Positions 27,385 to 36,400 of a stretch of DNA of 64,000 bases are shown here, one piece after another. Within the stretch, counting starts at the first letter, position 1, and each line of letters opens with the position of its first letter. Under the pieces are notes generated by a model. It saw only the letters and a list, made by a program, of their open reading frames with translations, was not told the origin of the DNA and made no database searches. The DNA lies in the NCBI GenBank assembly GCA_021413845.1, contig JAIOPP010000109.1:40799-104798 (forward strand), read 5' to 3'. A program made the position numbers and the translations under genes. Source of the DNA: Planctomycetia bacterium. GTDB lineage: Bacteria > Planctomycetota > Planctomycetia > Pirellulales > PNKZ01.

Positions 27385-27715
27385 CGCCGAACCGCCCTCA
27401 AGACACCGAAGATGGGATGGGCTCGCCAGGCGCAAGCCCGTCGAAACTCTACTTCATTTTTCTCCCTTAAGTGAGGGAAATCACTCCGAATGCCCGAGCC
27501 GATCTTGACCGTTTCGACCAAATTCTGGTCGATTACTCCCTGGCGGTAAGAATACCGTAAGTCATTGCCCGACGGTCACTTGCCGTCGCACATCGCCTGA
27601 GCGACCGTGCGGAATACCCTAGGCCCAAGGTGACGCGACCTCGGACGACGGCAACGAAGTGGGCGGAGATGGAACCCGCACACTTATTCGAGGCCCGCGC
27701 CATGGAGATTCGGCT
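27385..27715. other. Divergent gap between response regulator and sigma factor, with two short palindromes
   Basis: The 331 bases between the divergent response-regulator and sigma-factor genes contain two small palindromes. One is TCGACCA-AATTC-TGGTCGA at 27514-27532, a perfect 7-bp dyad. The other is TCCCT-TAAGTG-AGGGA at 27463-27478. Either could be an operator. A TTGACC at 27505-27510 lacks a good -10 partner. No gene is supported here. Confidence 0.35.
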
Positions 27716-28336
27716 TTGGACAGCACGCCCCGCCCAGGGCCCAACCCGAACGACCCACTCGCCGCAGGCGTGCCGTTGCCTCACGGTGCCGACGGTGGCC
27801 CGACCGACGAATCGCTGGCTGCCTCCGCGGCGCGCGAAGGCTCCGACGGTCCGGCCTTCGTCGCGCTCGTCGAACGATTTCGTCTCCGTGTGTGGCACAT
27901 CTGCTATCGGCTGCTCGGCAACGAAGCCGATGCCCACGACGCTGCGCAAGATGTCTTCGTCGCGCTGTTCGTGCAACGAGGAAAGTTTCGAGGCGAGGCG
28001 AAGTATTCGACCTGGGTGCATGCCGTGGCCGTGCGAACGTGTCTCATGTTGCGTCGCAGCCGCGGTCGGCGGCTACGACGCGACGGCGGCCAAACCGGAG
28101 CCGATCTCGACGCACAACCGACGACACGGCCGACGCAAACCGGCGACGCCAAACTCGACCTGACGCAGATGCTCGACATTCTCGACGAAGAAGATCGCGC
28201 GCTCGTGCTCCTCAAATATGCGGAAGGTTACGAATACGAAGAACTCGCCGTGATCTTCGAATTGTCGGTGAGCGCGTGCAAGATGCGCGTGAGCCGAGCG
28301 AGGGAGAAGATCCAGGCACGATATGGGAACGAATAG
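27716..28336 (+). CDS. ECF-type RNA polymerase sigma factor
   Basis: This is a group-4 (ECF) sigma factor. Region 2 is seen in LVERFRLRVWHICYRLLG followed by NEADAHDAAQDVFVALF. Region 4 is seen in LDEEDRALVLLKYAEGYEYE followed by ELAVIFELSVSACKMRVSRAREK. An acidic and Thr-rich linker joins them. I suggest the TTG at 27716 because GGAG lies 8 bases before it; the GTG at 27659 would add 19 residues of non-sigma character. The product is about 206 residues. A small membrane protein follows about 100 bases downstream and may be its partner. The target regulon is unknown. Confidence 0.85.
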   Translation: MDSTPRPGPNPNDPLAAGVPLPHGADGGPTDESLAASAAREGSDGPAFVALVERFRLRVWHICYRLLGNEADAHDAAQDVFVALFVQRGKFRGEAKYSTWVHAVAVRTCLMLRRSRGRRLRRDGGQTGADLDAQPTTRPTQTGDAKLDLTQMLDILDEEDRALVLLKYAEGYEYEELAVIFELSVSACKMRVSRAREKIQARYGNE

Positions 28337-28437
28337 TGAGAATCATAGGTCCCGCGAAATCGCAAGCGAGTAACGATGTCGAACTGAACGCTTCTATCTC
28401 TTTTGGTTTCTAGCTTCTGACTTCTAGTTTTACCCTC

Positions 28438-28695
28438 ATGTCCGATTTATTCGATCAACTTGCTCGCACGCCCGTGCCTCCTCCTCCGGCGGCGCTCGAT
28501 CGGCGCGTGCATGAACGGTTGAATTACATCCTGCTCGCGCTGCACGTCGTCGAATTCGCGATCAGAGTCGTCCCTTACGGCCTAGCCTGGTTCGCCCGCG
28601 GAATCCTCGGCTGGCTGCATGTCGCAAGCACGGGCACGCAGATCGTCGAAAGCCGACCGCGAGAAATCATCGACGACAATAAGAATAATTTGTGA
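28438..28695 (+). CDS. Small single-TM protein downstream of the sigma factor
   Basis: This 85-residue protein has a Pro-rich N-terminal segment with LARTPVPPPPAALDRRVHER, then hydrophobic stretches at about residues 30-62, and an acidic and Asn-rich tail. It matches no anti-sigma family I can name and has no zinc HxxxCxxC motif. Its position behind the ECF sigma gene suggests it could be a membrane partner, but this rests on position only. Confidence 0.6.
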   Translation: MSDLFDQLARTPVPPPPAALDRRVHERLNYILLALHVVEFAIRVVPYGLAWFARGILGWLHVASTGTQIVESRPREIIDDNKNNL

Positions 28696-28823
28696 CGCGG
28701 AACCGCGGCACGGCAACAACTATTCAGCAGCGTCGTTCGAGAAGGTCGGAAACGCTTTTTAATACTTCGAGAGGGTTCTTTCGGGCAGGGTCGGAACATT
28801 TCTTTTTCAGAAGGAGTTAGGTC

Positions 28824-29669
28824 ATGTTTGCTTTCGATTTCTCCAACATCAACACTTGGAACGAAGCGGTCAGCGCTAGTTTCATGAAGACATACTTGCA
28901 GTTCGCCCAGCTCGCGCCCAACGTCGTCGCGATGGTCGTGCTCCTTGTCGTCGGCTACTTCGTCGCTCGCGTGCTCGATCGGGCCGTGTCGGCCTTGTGC
29001 CATTCGCTCGGCTTGCAGAAAGCCGCCGAACGGGGTGGGCTCGTCGACTCGATGAAGCAAGTCGGCATCGCTCGCACCTTGCCCGAGATCGTCGGCCGGG
29101 TCGTGTTTTGGTTGACCTTGTGCGTGTTTCTCTCCGCCGCATTCAAAGTGCTCGGGCTCACGGAAGTTTCCGATACGGTCGATCATCTGATCGCTTACGT
29201 GCCGAAGCTATTCATCGCGATTGCGATCGTCGTCGTCGGATTGCTCGTCGCCACGCTCATCCGCGGCATCGTCGCCACGAGTGCCGATCGGGTCGGCATC
29301 ACTTATGCCGAGCATCTGGCGAACGCTTGCTATTACATTCTCGCGCTGATGACGTTCCTCGCGGCGGCCGAGAAGCTCGACATCAATTTCAAACTCTTCG
29401 AGCAGATGATCTTGATCGCTTTCGCAGCGCTGGCGCTCGGTTTCGGCTTGGCGATCGGACTCGGCGGACGTGAAACGATGGCCGGCATTCTCGCAGGCTA
29501 CTACACACGTCAACGCTTGCAGAACGGCGACCGTGTGACCGTGGCCGGCATGGAAGGGGTGGTTCGCGACGTGGGCCCGGTGTCGACGACGATCGAGACC
29601 TTCGAAGACGGCCTCATTAGCCGCCACAGCGTGCCGAACGTGAAGATGATCAACGAAGCGGTGCGCTAA
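28824..29669 (+). CDS. Small mechanosensitive-channel (MscS/CmpX-like) membrane protein
   Basis: This 281-residue protein has about five membrane segments: around residues 32-50, 92-112, 128-148, 170-185 and 193-212. A small cytoplasmic beta domain follows (QRLQNGDRVTVAGMEGVVRD, ISRHSVPNVKM), as in MscS-family channels. The pore-lining-like segment ALALGFGLAIGLGGRETMAG precedes it. The start is firm, with AAGGAG seven bases upstream. These channels open under membrane tension or regulate envelope homeostasis. A strong terminator closes the unit 35 bases after the stop. Confidence 0.87.
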   Translation: MFAFDFSNINTWNEAVSASFMKTYLQFAQLAPNVVAMVVLLVVGYFVARVLDRAVSALCHSLGLQKAAERGGLVDSMKQVGIARTLPEIVGRVVFWLTLCVFLSAAFKVLGLTEVSDTVDHLIAYVPKLFIAIAIVVVGLLVATLIRGIVATSADRVGITYAEHLANACYYILALMTFLAAAEKLDINFKLFEQMILIAFAALALGFGLAIGLGGRETMAGILAGYYTRQRLQNGDRVTVAGMEGVVRDVGPVSTTIETFEDGLISRHSVPNVKMINEAVR

Positions 29670-29703
29670 CGCTTCGCTGGCAAATCACTCTCAACAAGTT
29701 AAG

Positions 29704-29746
29704 GCCGACGTCGATCGAACTCTTCGATCGACGTCGGCTGTTTTTA
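29704..29746 (+). terminator. Rho-independent terminator after the MscS-like gene
   Basis: A perfect 15-bp stem (29704-29718 with 29724-29738) and a five-base loop are followed by a T-rich tail starting at 29740. It also separates the channel gene from the convergent unknown gene ending at 29750. Confidence 0.93.
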
Positions 29747-29749
29747 TTT

Positions 29750-30655
29750 TTATTGCGTGCGCTGGAGGAGCAGTCGGTCGAGTGCCGCAAGACGCACATT
29801 CCACGGAGGCTCGGCATTCTTGCCGCTGCTTCGTGCGGCCGACCACCAATCGTAAACAACCTCAACGACCCCCGGCCGCGCCAGTAGTTCGTTGCCCCAC
29901 GCTTCGGCTGCTTTCGCGAACAGCGCCGGCCCCTCGACGGAAACGACCTCCAAATCGGCGGCGGCTTCCAGCAGAGCCGGAAGCATTGCCGCGCCGACGA
30001 GTTCGAGAGGCGAGGCCGATCGGATCGGCTCGACCGGTTCGAGTTGATCCGTCGCCAGCTGACTGACCAGCCACGCTAGCCGAACCGTTTCCGGAAGTTC
30101 GCCGATCGGGTTCGCCAACACCGCCTCGAACCGGACGACGTTCGTCGCCTGATACGCCGCACCTCCGCCGCCGGTAAGAGGCGCGACGAGTGCCACGGTT
30201 GCCGACTCGACGATCAAGCTCGCGTCGGTACGTCGGCCGACGCCGGCGAGCAAGCCCGGCCCTCGCGCTTCCCACAGTTCGCGCAAGGGGCCGGTGCGCA
30301 ACCGAAGCTCTTCGAGGATTTGCGGCTGAGCTTTTAGGTATTCCCGTTCGCAAGCGCCCAGCAACCCGACGAGGCGGGGTGTGAGAGCGTCGGCCCTAGC
30401 TCGGCCGAAAAGCTTTGTGAGAACCGTGTGAGCGAGATCGCGAGGTGCGTTGAAACTCGGTGCGAGTGCTACGAGCTGTGTGAAAAACGGCTGCGGGTCG
30501 ATCTGCTCGGCCGTGAGAAACGACGCGAGCGCCACCACTTCTTGCGTCAGCGGGGTCGCCGTAAAGTCGGGCTCTTGCAAGGCCCAGGTTTCTCGTGCGA
30601 CGGCGTAGTAGCAAGCGGATCCGAGCCCGACGTGCCAGCGGAGTTGAGTCGTCAT
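29750..30655 (-). CDS. Hypothetical protein (301 aa)
   Basis: I do not recognise this protein. It is soluble-looking, rich in Ala, Leu and Glu, and likely mostly helical (LASFLTAEQIDPQPFFTQLV, RLVGLLGACEREYLKAQPQI). It has no signal peptide and no catalytic motif. The N-terminus MTTQLRWHVGLGSACYYAVA is distinctive. It is divergent from speA with a 171-base gap and convergent with the MscS-like gene. Codon use and composition match the neighbours, which supports a real gene. Confidence 0.7.
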   Translation of the reverse strand: MTTQLRWHVGLGSACYYAVARETWALQEPDFTATPLTQEVVALASFLTAEQIDPQPFFTQLVALAPSFNAPRDLAHTVLTKLFGRARADALTPRLVGLLGACEREYLKAQPQILEELRLRTGPLRELWEARGPGLLAGVGRRTDASLIVESATVALVAPLTGGGGAAYQATNVVRFEAVLANPIGELPETVRLAWLVSQLATDQLEPVEPIRSASPLELVGAAMLPALLEAAADLEVVSVEGPALFAKAAEAWGNELLARPGVVEVVYDWWSAARSSGKNAEPPWNVRLAALDRLLLQRTQ

Positions 30656-30826
30656 AAAATTTTACTCAGCCAGGTCGAGAACCGGTCGACCGCCGGCGAA
30701 AGTCGGTTAAGATAAAACGCCTTTCGACGTTGCAAGAACTTATCGCTGCTTCTCAACGTAGATTCTACGTTACGCAGCTTTTCGAGCATGCCGCTCGTCC
30801 CGATCGTCTAGGAGCCTCCAAAGAAA

Positions 30827-32740
30827 ATGCTGGACCAACAAGTTGCCCCTTGGACGACCGGTGATGCCGCCGAATTGTACGACGTCGATCGCTGGGGAGC
30901 AGGATACTTTTCGGTCGGGAAGTCCGGCAACCTCCTCGTGCATCCGACGAAAGACAAGTCGCGCGCGATCGACTTGAAGGAACTCGTCGACAATCTGCAA
31001 CTTCGCGGCATCGACTTGCCGATCTTGGTCCGCTTCGGCGACATTCTCAAGCACCGGCTCGGCGAAATCCACGAAGCGTTCCAGCGCGCGATCAAGGAAT
31101 ACAACTTCAACGGCAAGTATTGCTGCGTCTATCCGATCAAGGTGAACCAGCAGCGGCAAGTAGTCGAAGAAGTGCTCGAGTACGGTAAGCCGTACAACTT
31201 CGGGCTCGAAGCCGGCTCGAAGCCGGAGCTCATGGCGGTCGTCGCGATGGCCGACAACGACACGCCGATCATCTGCAACGGCTTCAAAGACGCCGAGTTC
31301 ATTGAGATGGCGATGCTCGCGCAGAAGATCGGCAGGCAGATTATTCCGGTCGTCGAGAAGTATACCGAGCTGCAACTCATTCGCCATTATGCCGCCAAGG
31401 TCGGCGTGCGCCCGCAATTCGGCATTCGCGTGAAGCTGGCGGCCAAGAGCACCGGCCGCTGGCAAGGCTCCGGCGGCTACCGCTCGAAGTTCGGGCTCAC
31501 GGTCAGCGAGATTCTCCGCGCGCTCGACGAACTCAAGCGCGACGGCATGGAAGATTGCTTCAAGCTCCTCCACTTCCATCTCGGCAGCCAGATTCCGAAC
31601 ATCCGACACATCAAGCAAGCGCTCAACGAAGCGGCGCGGATCTACGTCGACCTTCATGCGCGCGGCGCCGGCCTGCAATATATCGACGTCGGCGGCGGCC
31701 TCGGGATCGACTACGACGGCTCGCAAACCAACTTCGAATCCAGCACCAACTACACCCTGCAAGAATACGCCAACGACGTCGTCTACCACATTCAAAGCTT
31801 GTGCGACGACGCGAAGGTGCCCCATCCGACGATCGTTTCCGAAAGCGGTCGGGCCGTCGTGGCATACCACAGCGCGCTCATCTTCAACGTGCTCGGCGTT
31901 TCCGGACTCGGAGACGAAGAGATTCCGCAGCAGCTTCCGGCGGACCTCGAGCAGCCGCTCGTCGATCTGCACGACACCTATCGCAACGTCTCCGCGCGCA
32001 ATTTGCTCGAAGCGTATCACGATGCACAGCAAGCGCTCGAACTGGCGATGAACCTGTTCAGCGGCGGCTATCTGCCGCTCGATCAGCGCAGCTTGGCCGA
32101 GAATTTGTTCTGGGCCATCTGCCGCAAGATTCAGAAAGCGGCGAAGCAGCTCGAGTTCGTTCCGGAAGACTTGCAAGGCTTGGATGCGCTCTTGAGCGAC
32201 ACCTACTTCTGCAACTTCTCGCTCTTTCAGAGCATGCCCGATAGCTGGGCGATTAAGCAGTTGTTTCCGGTGATGCCGATCCATCGCCTCGCCGAACAGC
32301 CGACGTCGAACGCCGTGCTCGGCGACATTACTTGCGACTCTGACGGCAAGATCGATCAGTTCATCGATCGTCGCGACGTGAAGCGCACGCTTCCGTTGCA
32401 CAAGTTCAACGGCGAGCCCTATTATCTCGGCACGTTCCTCATCGGGGCGTACCAAGAAATCCTCGGCGACATGCACAACCTGTTCGGCGATACGAACGCC
32501 GTACACGTCGGGCTGTCGGCGACGGGCGAAGTGGTGCTTGAAACCGTGATCGACGGCGACACGGTGCGCGAGGCGCTCGAATACGTCGAGTTCGACGTGA
32601 ACGTGCTCCTCAAGAAAATGCGCACCGACGTCGAATCGGCAGTGCGCGAAGGCCGACTCGACTTCCAAGAGTCCGGCAAGCTACTCCGCTTCTACGACGA
32701 AGGCTTGCAGGGCTACACTTATTTGGAAGACGCGAACTAA
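30827..32740 (+). CDS. speA: Biosynthetic arginine decarboxylase
   Basis: SpeA makes agmatine from arginine with pyridoxal phosphate, the start of the agmatine route to putrescine and spermidine. The protein is 637 residues, the normal length for the large fold-III enzyme. Lys105 in VYPIKVNQQR is the PLP lysine. HFHLGSQIPN and DVGGGLGIDYDG form the phosphate-binding part, and DSWAIKQLFPVMPIHRL lies near the C-terminus. It stands alone, with divergent and convergent neighbours that are unrelated. No downstream agmatine enzyme is in the window. Confidence 0.95.
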   Translation: MLDQQVAPWTTGDAAELYDVDRWGAGYFSVGKSGNLLVHPTKDKSRAIDLKELVDNLQLRGIDLPILVRFGDILKHRLGEIHEAFQRAIKEYNFNGKYCCVYPIKVNQQRQVVEEVLEYGKPYNFGLEAGSKPELMAVVAMADNDTPIICNGFKDAEFIEMAMLAQKIGRQIIPVVEKYTELQLIRHYAAKVGVRPQFGIRVKLAAKSTGRWQGSGGYRSKFGLTVSEILRALDELKRDGMEDCFKLLHFHLGSQIPNIRHIKQALNEAARIYVDLHARGAGLQYIDVGGGLGIDYDGSQTNFESSTNYTLQEYANDVVYHIQSLCDDAKVPHPTIVSESGRAVVAYHSALIFNVLGVSGLGDEEIPQQLPADLEQPLVDLHDTYRNVSARNLLEAYHDAQQALELAMNLFSGGYLPLDQRSLAENLFWAICRKIQKAAKQLEFVPEDLQGLDALLSDTYFCNFSLFQSMPDSWAIKQLFPVMPIHRLAEQPTSNAVLGDITCDSDGKIDQFIDRRDVKRTLPLHKFNGEPYYLGTFLIGAYQEILGDMHNLFGDTNAVHVGLSATGEVVLETVIDGDTVREALEYVEFDVNVLLKKMRTDVESAVREGRLDFQESGKLLRFYDEGLQGYTYLEDAN

Positions 32741-32743
32741 GCT

Positions 32744-32762
32744 CTTCTCCCCGAAGGAGAAG
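32744..32762. repeat. Short hairpin between speA and the acetyltransferase gene
   Basis: CTTCTCC and GGAGAAG form a 7-bp stem with a five-base loop between two converging stop codons. There is no T-run, so termination on either strand is only possible. Confidence 0.3.
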
Positions 32763-32764
32763 GG

Positions 32765-33280
32765 TCAGCCCGCCAAGCGGGTGATCTGGTCGGTTTCCAA
32801 CTCCGCAACATCCGTCGCGCGATATCGGTACTGCATCACGTAAGCGTCTTCCGTCGTGTCGTCGTAGAAATCTCGCAGCACGCTGACGGCCTTGAAGCCT
32901 TGCGAGCGGAAGAATAGTTGCGCGTCGAGGTTCGTCTCGCGCACTTCGAGCATGATGCGGCAGCGGCGCTGCGCCGTCAGTTTGCCGACGAGCTTCGAGA
33001 GCATTCTCGCGCCGACGCCCGAGCGACGATGCGCCGGGTCGACCGCGAAGTTGAGCACGTGCAGCCGGTTCTTATGCAGTTCATAGATCATGTAGCCGAC
33101 GACGCGGTCGTTCAGCTCGGCGACCATGCCGATGCAGTTGCGCTGACGCAAGCAGCGGATGAATTCTTCTTCCGACCACGCAAACTCGAACGTCTCGGAT
33201 TCGATCTGAAGAACGTCCGCCATATCGCGGCGAATCATCCAACGAACGTGAAAACCGACTTGTTGTCGGGCGTTGCTCAT
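32765..33280 (-). CDS. GNAT N-acetyltransferase, RimI-like
   Basis: This 171-residue GNAT enzyme uses acetyl-CoA to acetylate an amine, most likely a protein N-terminus as in RimI. The start at 33280 is supported by GGAAGGAGG just upstream; the longer frame to 33454 is not. The acetyl-CoA loop is VDPAHRRSGVGARML, and the RimI-like end is LEVRETNLDAQLFFRSQGF. The usual RimI sequence is Gln/Arg-x-x-Gly-x-Gly/Ala; here it is RRSGVG. It follows the giant genes on the same strand after about 207 bases but has no evident link to them. Confidence 0.88.
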   Translation of the reverse strand: MSNARQQVGFHVRWMIRRDMADVLQIESETFEFAWSEEEFIRCLRQRNCIGMVAELNDRVVGYMIYELHKNRLHVLNFAVDPAHRRSGVGARMLSKLVGKLTAQRRCRIMLEVRETNLDAQLFFRSQGFKAVSVLRDFYDDTTEDAYVMQYRYRATDVAELETDQITRLAG

Positions 33281-33487
33281 ACCGGCCTCCTTCCATGGCG
33301 GCCGACGTGAACCGACGGCGTCCGGCGACGCTCGGTCAGGTCGGAACTGCACGCTTCGATTTCGCTCCGCGGCATCGATTCGTGCGGAGGCGTAGGGTAT
33401 CGGAACGCTCGGGACGCGCCAAGATCGATCCACGACGACGCCCGCGCGACGCAACCATGGTGCTACGCGGAGACTTGCGCCGATTCG

Positions 33488-36400
33488 CTAAAGGCCGCGC
33501 GAGGCGATGAGCCCCTGCCCGAGCTTCAAGGTTCGCTCGCGCACGCGGCGCAGGCTCGGATGCACCCGACAACCGACCATCGTCGCCAAGATGATCCAGC
33601 CGACGATTTCGGGCCGCAACAGCAAAATCCAGGCGATGCCGGCGAGCATTCCGTAAAGCTGCGGAAAGCGCAACGCTCCGTCGGCTCGTAAGAACAACCA
33701 GACTAGAAAAGCGACGACGGCGCACAATGCCGGCAGCAACAGCAATCGTCGGGCGAGCGTTTGGTCCCAATCGACCGTGCGCAGGTCGAGCTGCGACGAG
33801 TCGCCACGAATCACGGCATAGGTCGCCCCGCGCGCATCGAACGACAGCGAGTTCCAAAGCCGCGTCATGTCGTCCGGCGTTCGACCGGCCGCAGCGGAAG
33901 CCTTCGCTTGGAGTTCGAGGCCGGATTGCTTTTTATCGGAAGCATCCAGCGCATCGCGCCAAACACGGCGGAGCGCTTCGTTTCGTTCGACATCGAGCCG
34001 CTCGGCAAGCTCGCGGCGCACCTCGGATCGGCGGGTTAAGATCGGCGCGAGCCAACCCAAAGCGGAAGCCGAGCCATCGGCTGCGAGATCGGTGCCGACG
34101 TCGTCGAGCGCCGAGAGCCGCTCTTGGAGCGTCCGTTCGAGCGTCGTGCCATTGATGTCGTCGATGCGCGACGTGGCATCGAAAGCATCGGCTGAAATCG
34201 TCCAAATGGTCCGCTCGGCGCGAAGCTGCTCCCAGCGGGGCACCACGACGGCGGAGCTTCCTTGCCACGCGGTCTCTTCGGAAGCAGCGCGGCGATAGAG
34301 CACTTCGATCCAATGCGGCATCTGGTCGGAAACGAAATTCACGCGCCATGCGGCATCGCCGGCCGGCAGCAACGTCGTCGCGCCGCCCCCGGCGGTGGCA
34401 TAGAGGATCTGCATTTCCGGCGGCAACTGCAACGTGCCGTAGCTCGCGCCCGCCGGCTCGACGAGAAACGAGCTCGCACCGAAATAGGCTCCGCCGCTCT
34501 GTCGCAATACGCGATGTTCGGCCAAACGAATATATGGCCGACCGTTCCCGCCGCGCATCGTGCGCAGCACGGCTTGCGGGCGAGGTCCGGCGACCCGAAA
34601 CGTCTCGAACTCCTCCGCGGAAGAAGCACGCCCACCGGCAACCGGCAACTCCGCGGCACTTAGCTGCGAAGTTTCCCAACGTATTGAATTGGCTCCGGCG
34701 TGTTTCGGCAAGCGGAAGAAATGCGTAACTCCGCTGAAGCGGCGGAGCAAGACAACCGGCAACGGCTCATCGCGGCGCACATCGACCAGCCCTGCACGAA
34801 CGGTGAACTCGAATCGGCCGGTGATCGCTTGCCGCGGCCGAAGCAATAGCCGGCGCTTCGTCGACTCGCGCGACGTAAGCACCTCGTACGGCATCGACGG
34901 AACGATCGCCAACGGAGTCGCCACTTGCGGCGGAAGCTCCAGGCTGATGTCGTCGAGCAAACCTTGCTGGACATCGATCGTCGTTTGCAAGTCGTATTGC
35001 CAGCCGGCTCCTTCGGGCACATAGGTCGAGATGAGCCGAGCCGTTGCCTGGCGAGGGTTTTCGGTGATCTTCAGAATTCCTGACGGTGCTTTGCCGTCGA
35101 GACGAAGCACGATCGCGGTGCGTGCCGACACCGACGCGAGTTCGTTTCCTTCAACTTTCTGCGGCGTGATTTCCACCAGCTTATCGACGGCGACGAGCAC
35201 CTCGGGCAAGCGTGCGATGCGCACGATGCGCTCCATCGACACGGCCTTCCCCAGCGTGAGCAGCGGCAGCGACAGTTCTCCCGTCGCCGACGGCAAGATC
35301 CGACCACGAAGCGTCAGGCGATGCTTGCCTCCTAGCGGAGCACGCAGGAAGACGAGTAAAGTTCCTTTATCGTCGCGCGACCAGCGGCCGGCTTGCCCGG
35401 CCGACTCGTCGTCGGCTTCGGCCACGACGATCGAATCGACTTCCAGATTCTGCGGCGCTTGCAATTCGTGGTGGTAGATCAAACCGTCCTGCACATCGAC
35501 GTCGGCCTCGAGCAAAACTTCGATCTGTCGCCGACCGGCAATCAAGGTCTCGACCTGACGAACCGAAGTCTTCGCCGGCTTCGGCCTGACCGAGAGCGCC
35601 CAATCGACTTCCGAGGCGGTACGCTCGAATGCGGTCTGCGGCATCACTGTCTCCGGCCCCCAGACCTTGATGAATTCCGGGACCGCGATTCCCTTCGTCC
35701 CCGCACCTACGACGACGGAAGAGGTGAGCAGCGGATCGACGCTCACGGCGAATAACTTGAGGCCGGGCAACTCCTCGGCTAATCGCAGCTCGGGAATGCG
35801 CAGTCGGCCGATGCTCGTCGAACCGGTGAGCAAGAACGAGACTTCGACTCGCTCTTCTTTGACGATGGGCCGGGTGAATTCGACCCGAATGCGTTGACCT
35901 ACCGTCGCTTGTTCGGAGGTGATCGGCGTCTGTTCGACGTCGCTGATGAGCGAGCCCGGATTGCGCTTCGGCAACCACTGCAGCCGTGGGTCGGCAAGCA
36001 AGAAGACTTCCTTCAAGCCTCCGGCCGGCGGACGAATAACGAGGCGATAGTCGACCACGACGGAGCCCGGCCGCACCTTGAGCCACATCAGCCGATCGAT
36101 CGAGCTTCCTGCCGTAGCGCCGATGGGAGCATCATTCCAATGCAGCGCGAGCTTATCAGTGGGCAGCAACCGCACGGTCGCTTGGCGTTTGTCTTCCGAC
36201 CATACGAGCGGGTCGGCCGCTTGGGCGACCCCGAGACTCGCCAACGGTGCGGGGAGCGCGATCTTCAGCACGGCATCATTCAATCTCGGCACGGCGATGC
36301 TTACGCCGGCGCCGATCGGAGCCGACTTCGCGGCCGGCTTAAAGATGATCTCCAGCCGACTCGGACCTGCTTCGAGCGCTTCATAGGTAAACGATTGCCC

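Noticed and set aside
30770..32668. A 632-codon minus-strand frame opposite speA
   Set aside because: It is the antisense of a full-length, clearly conserved arginine decarboxylase.
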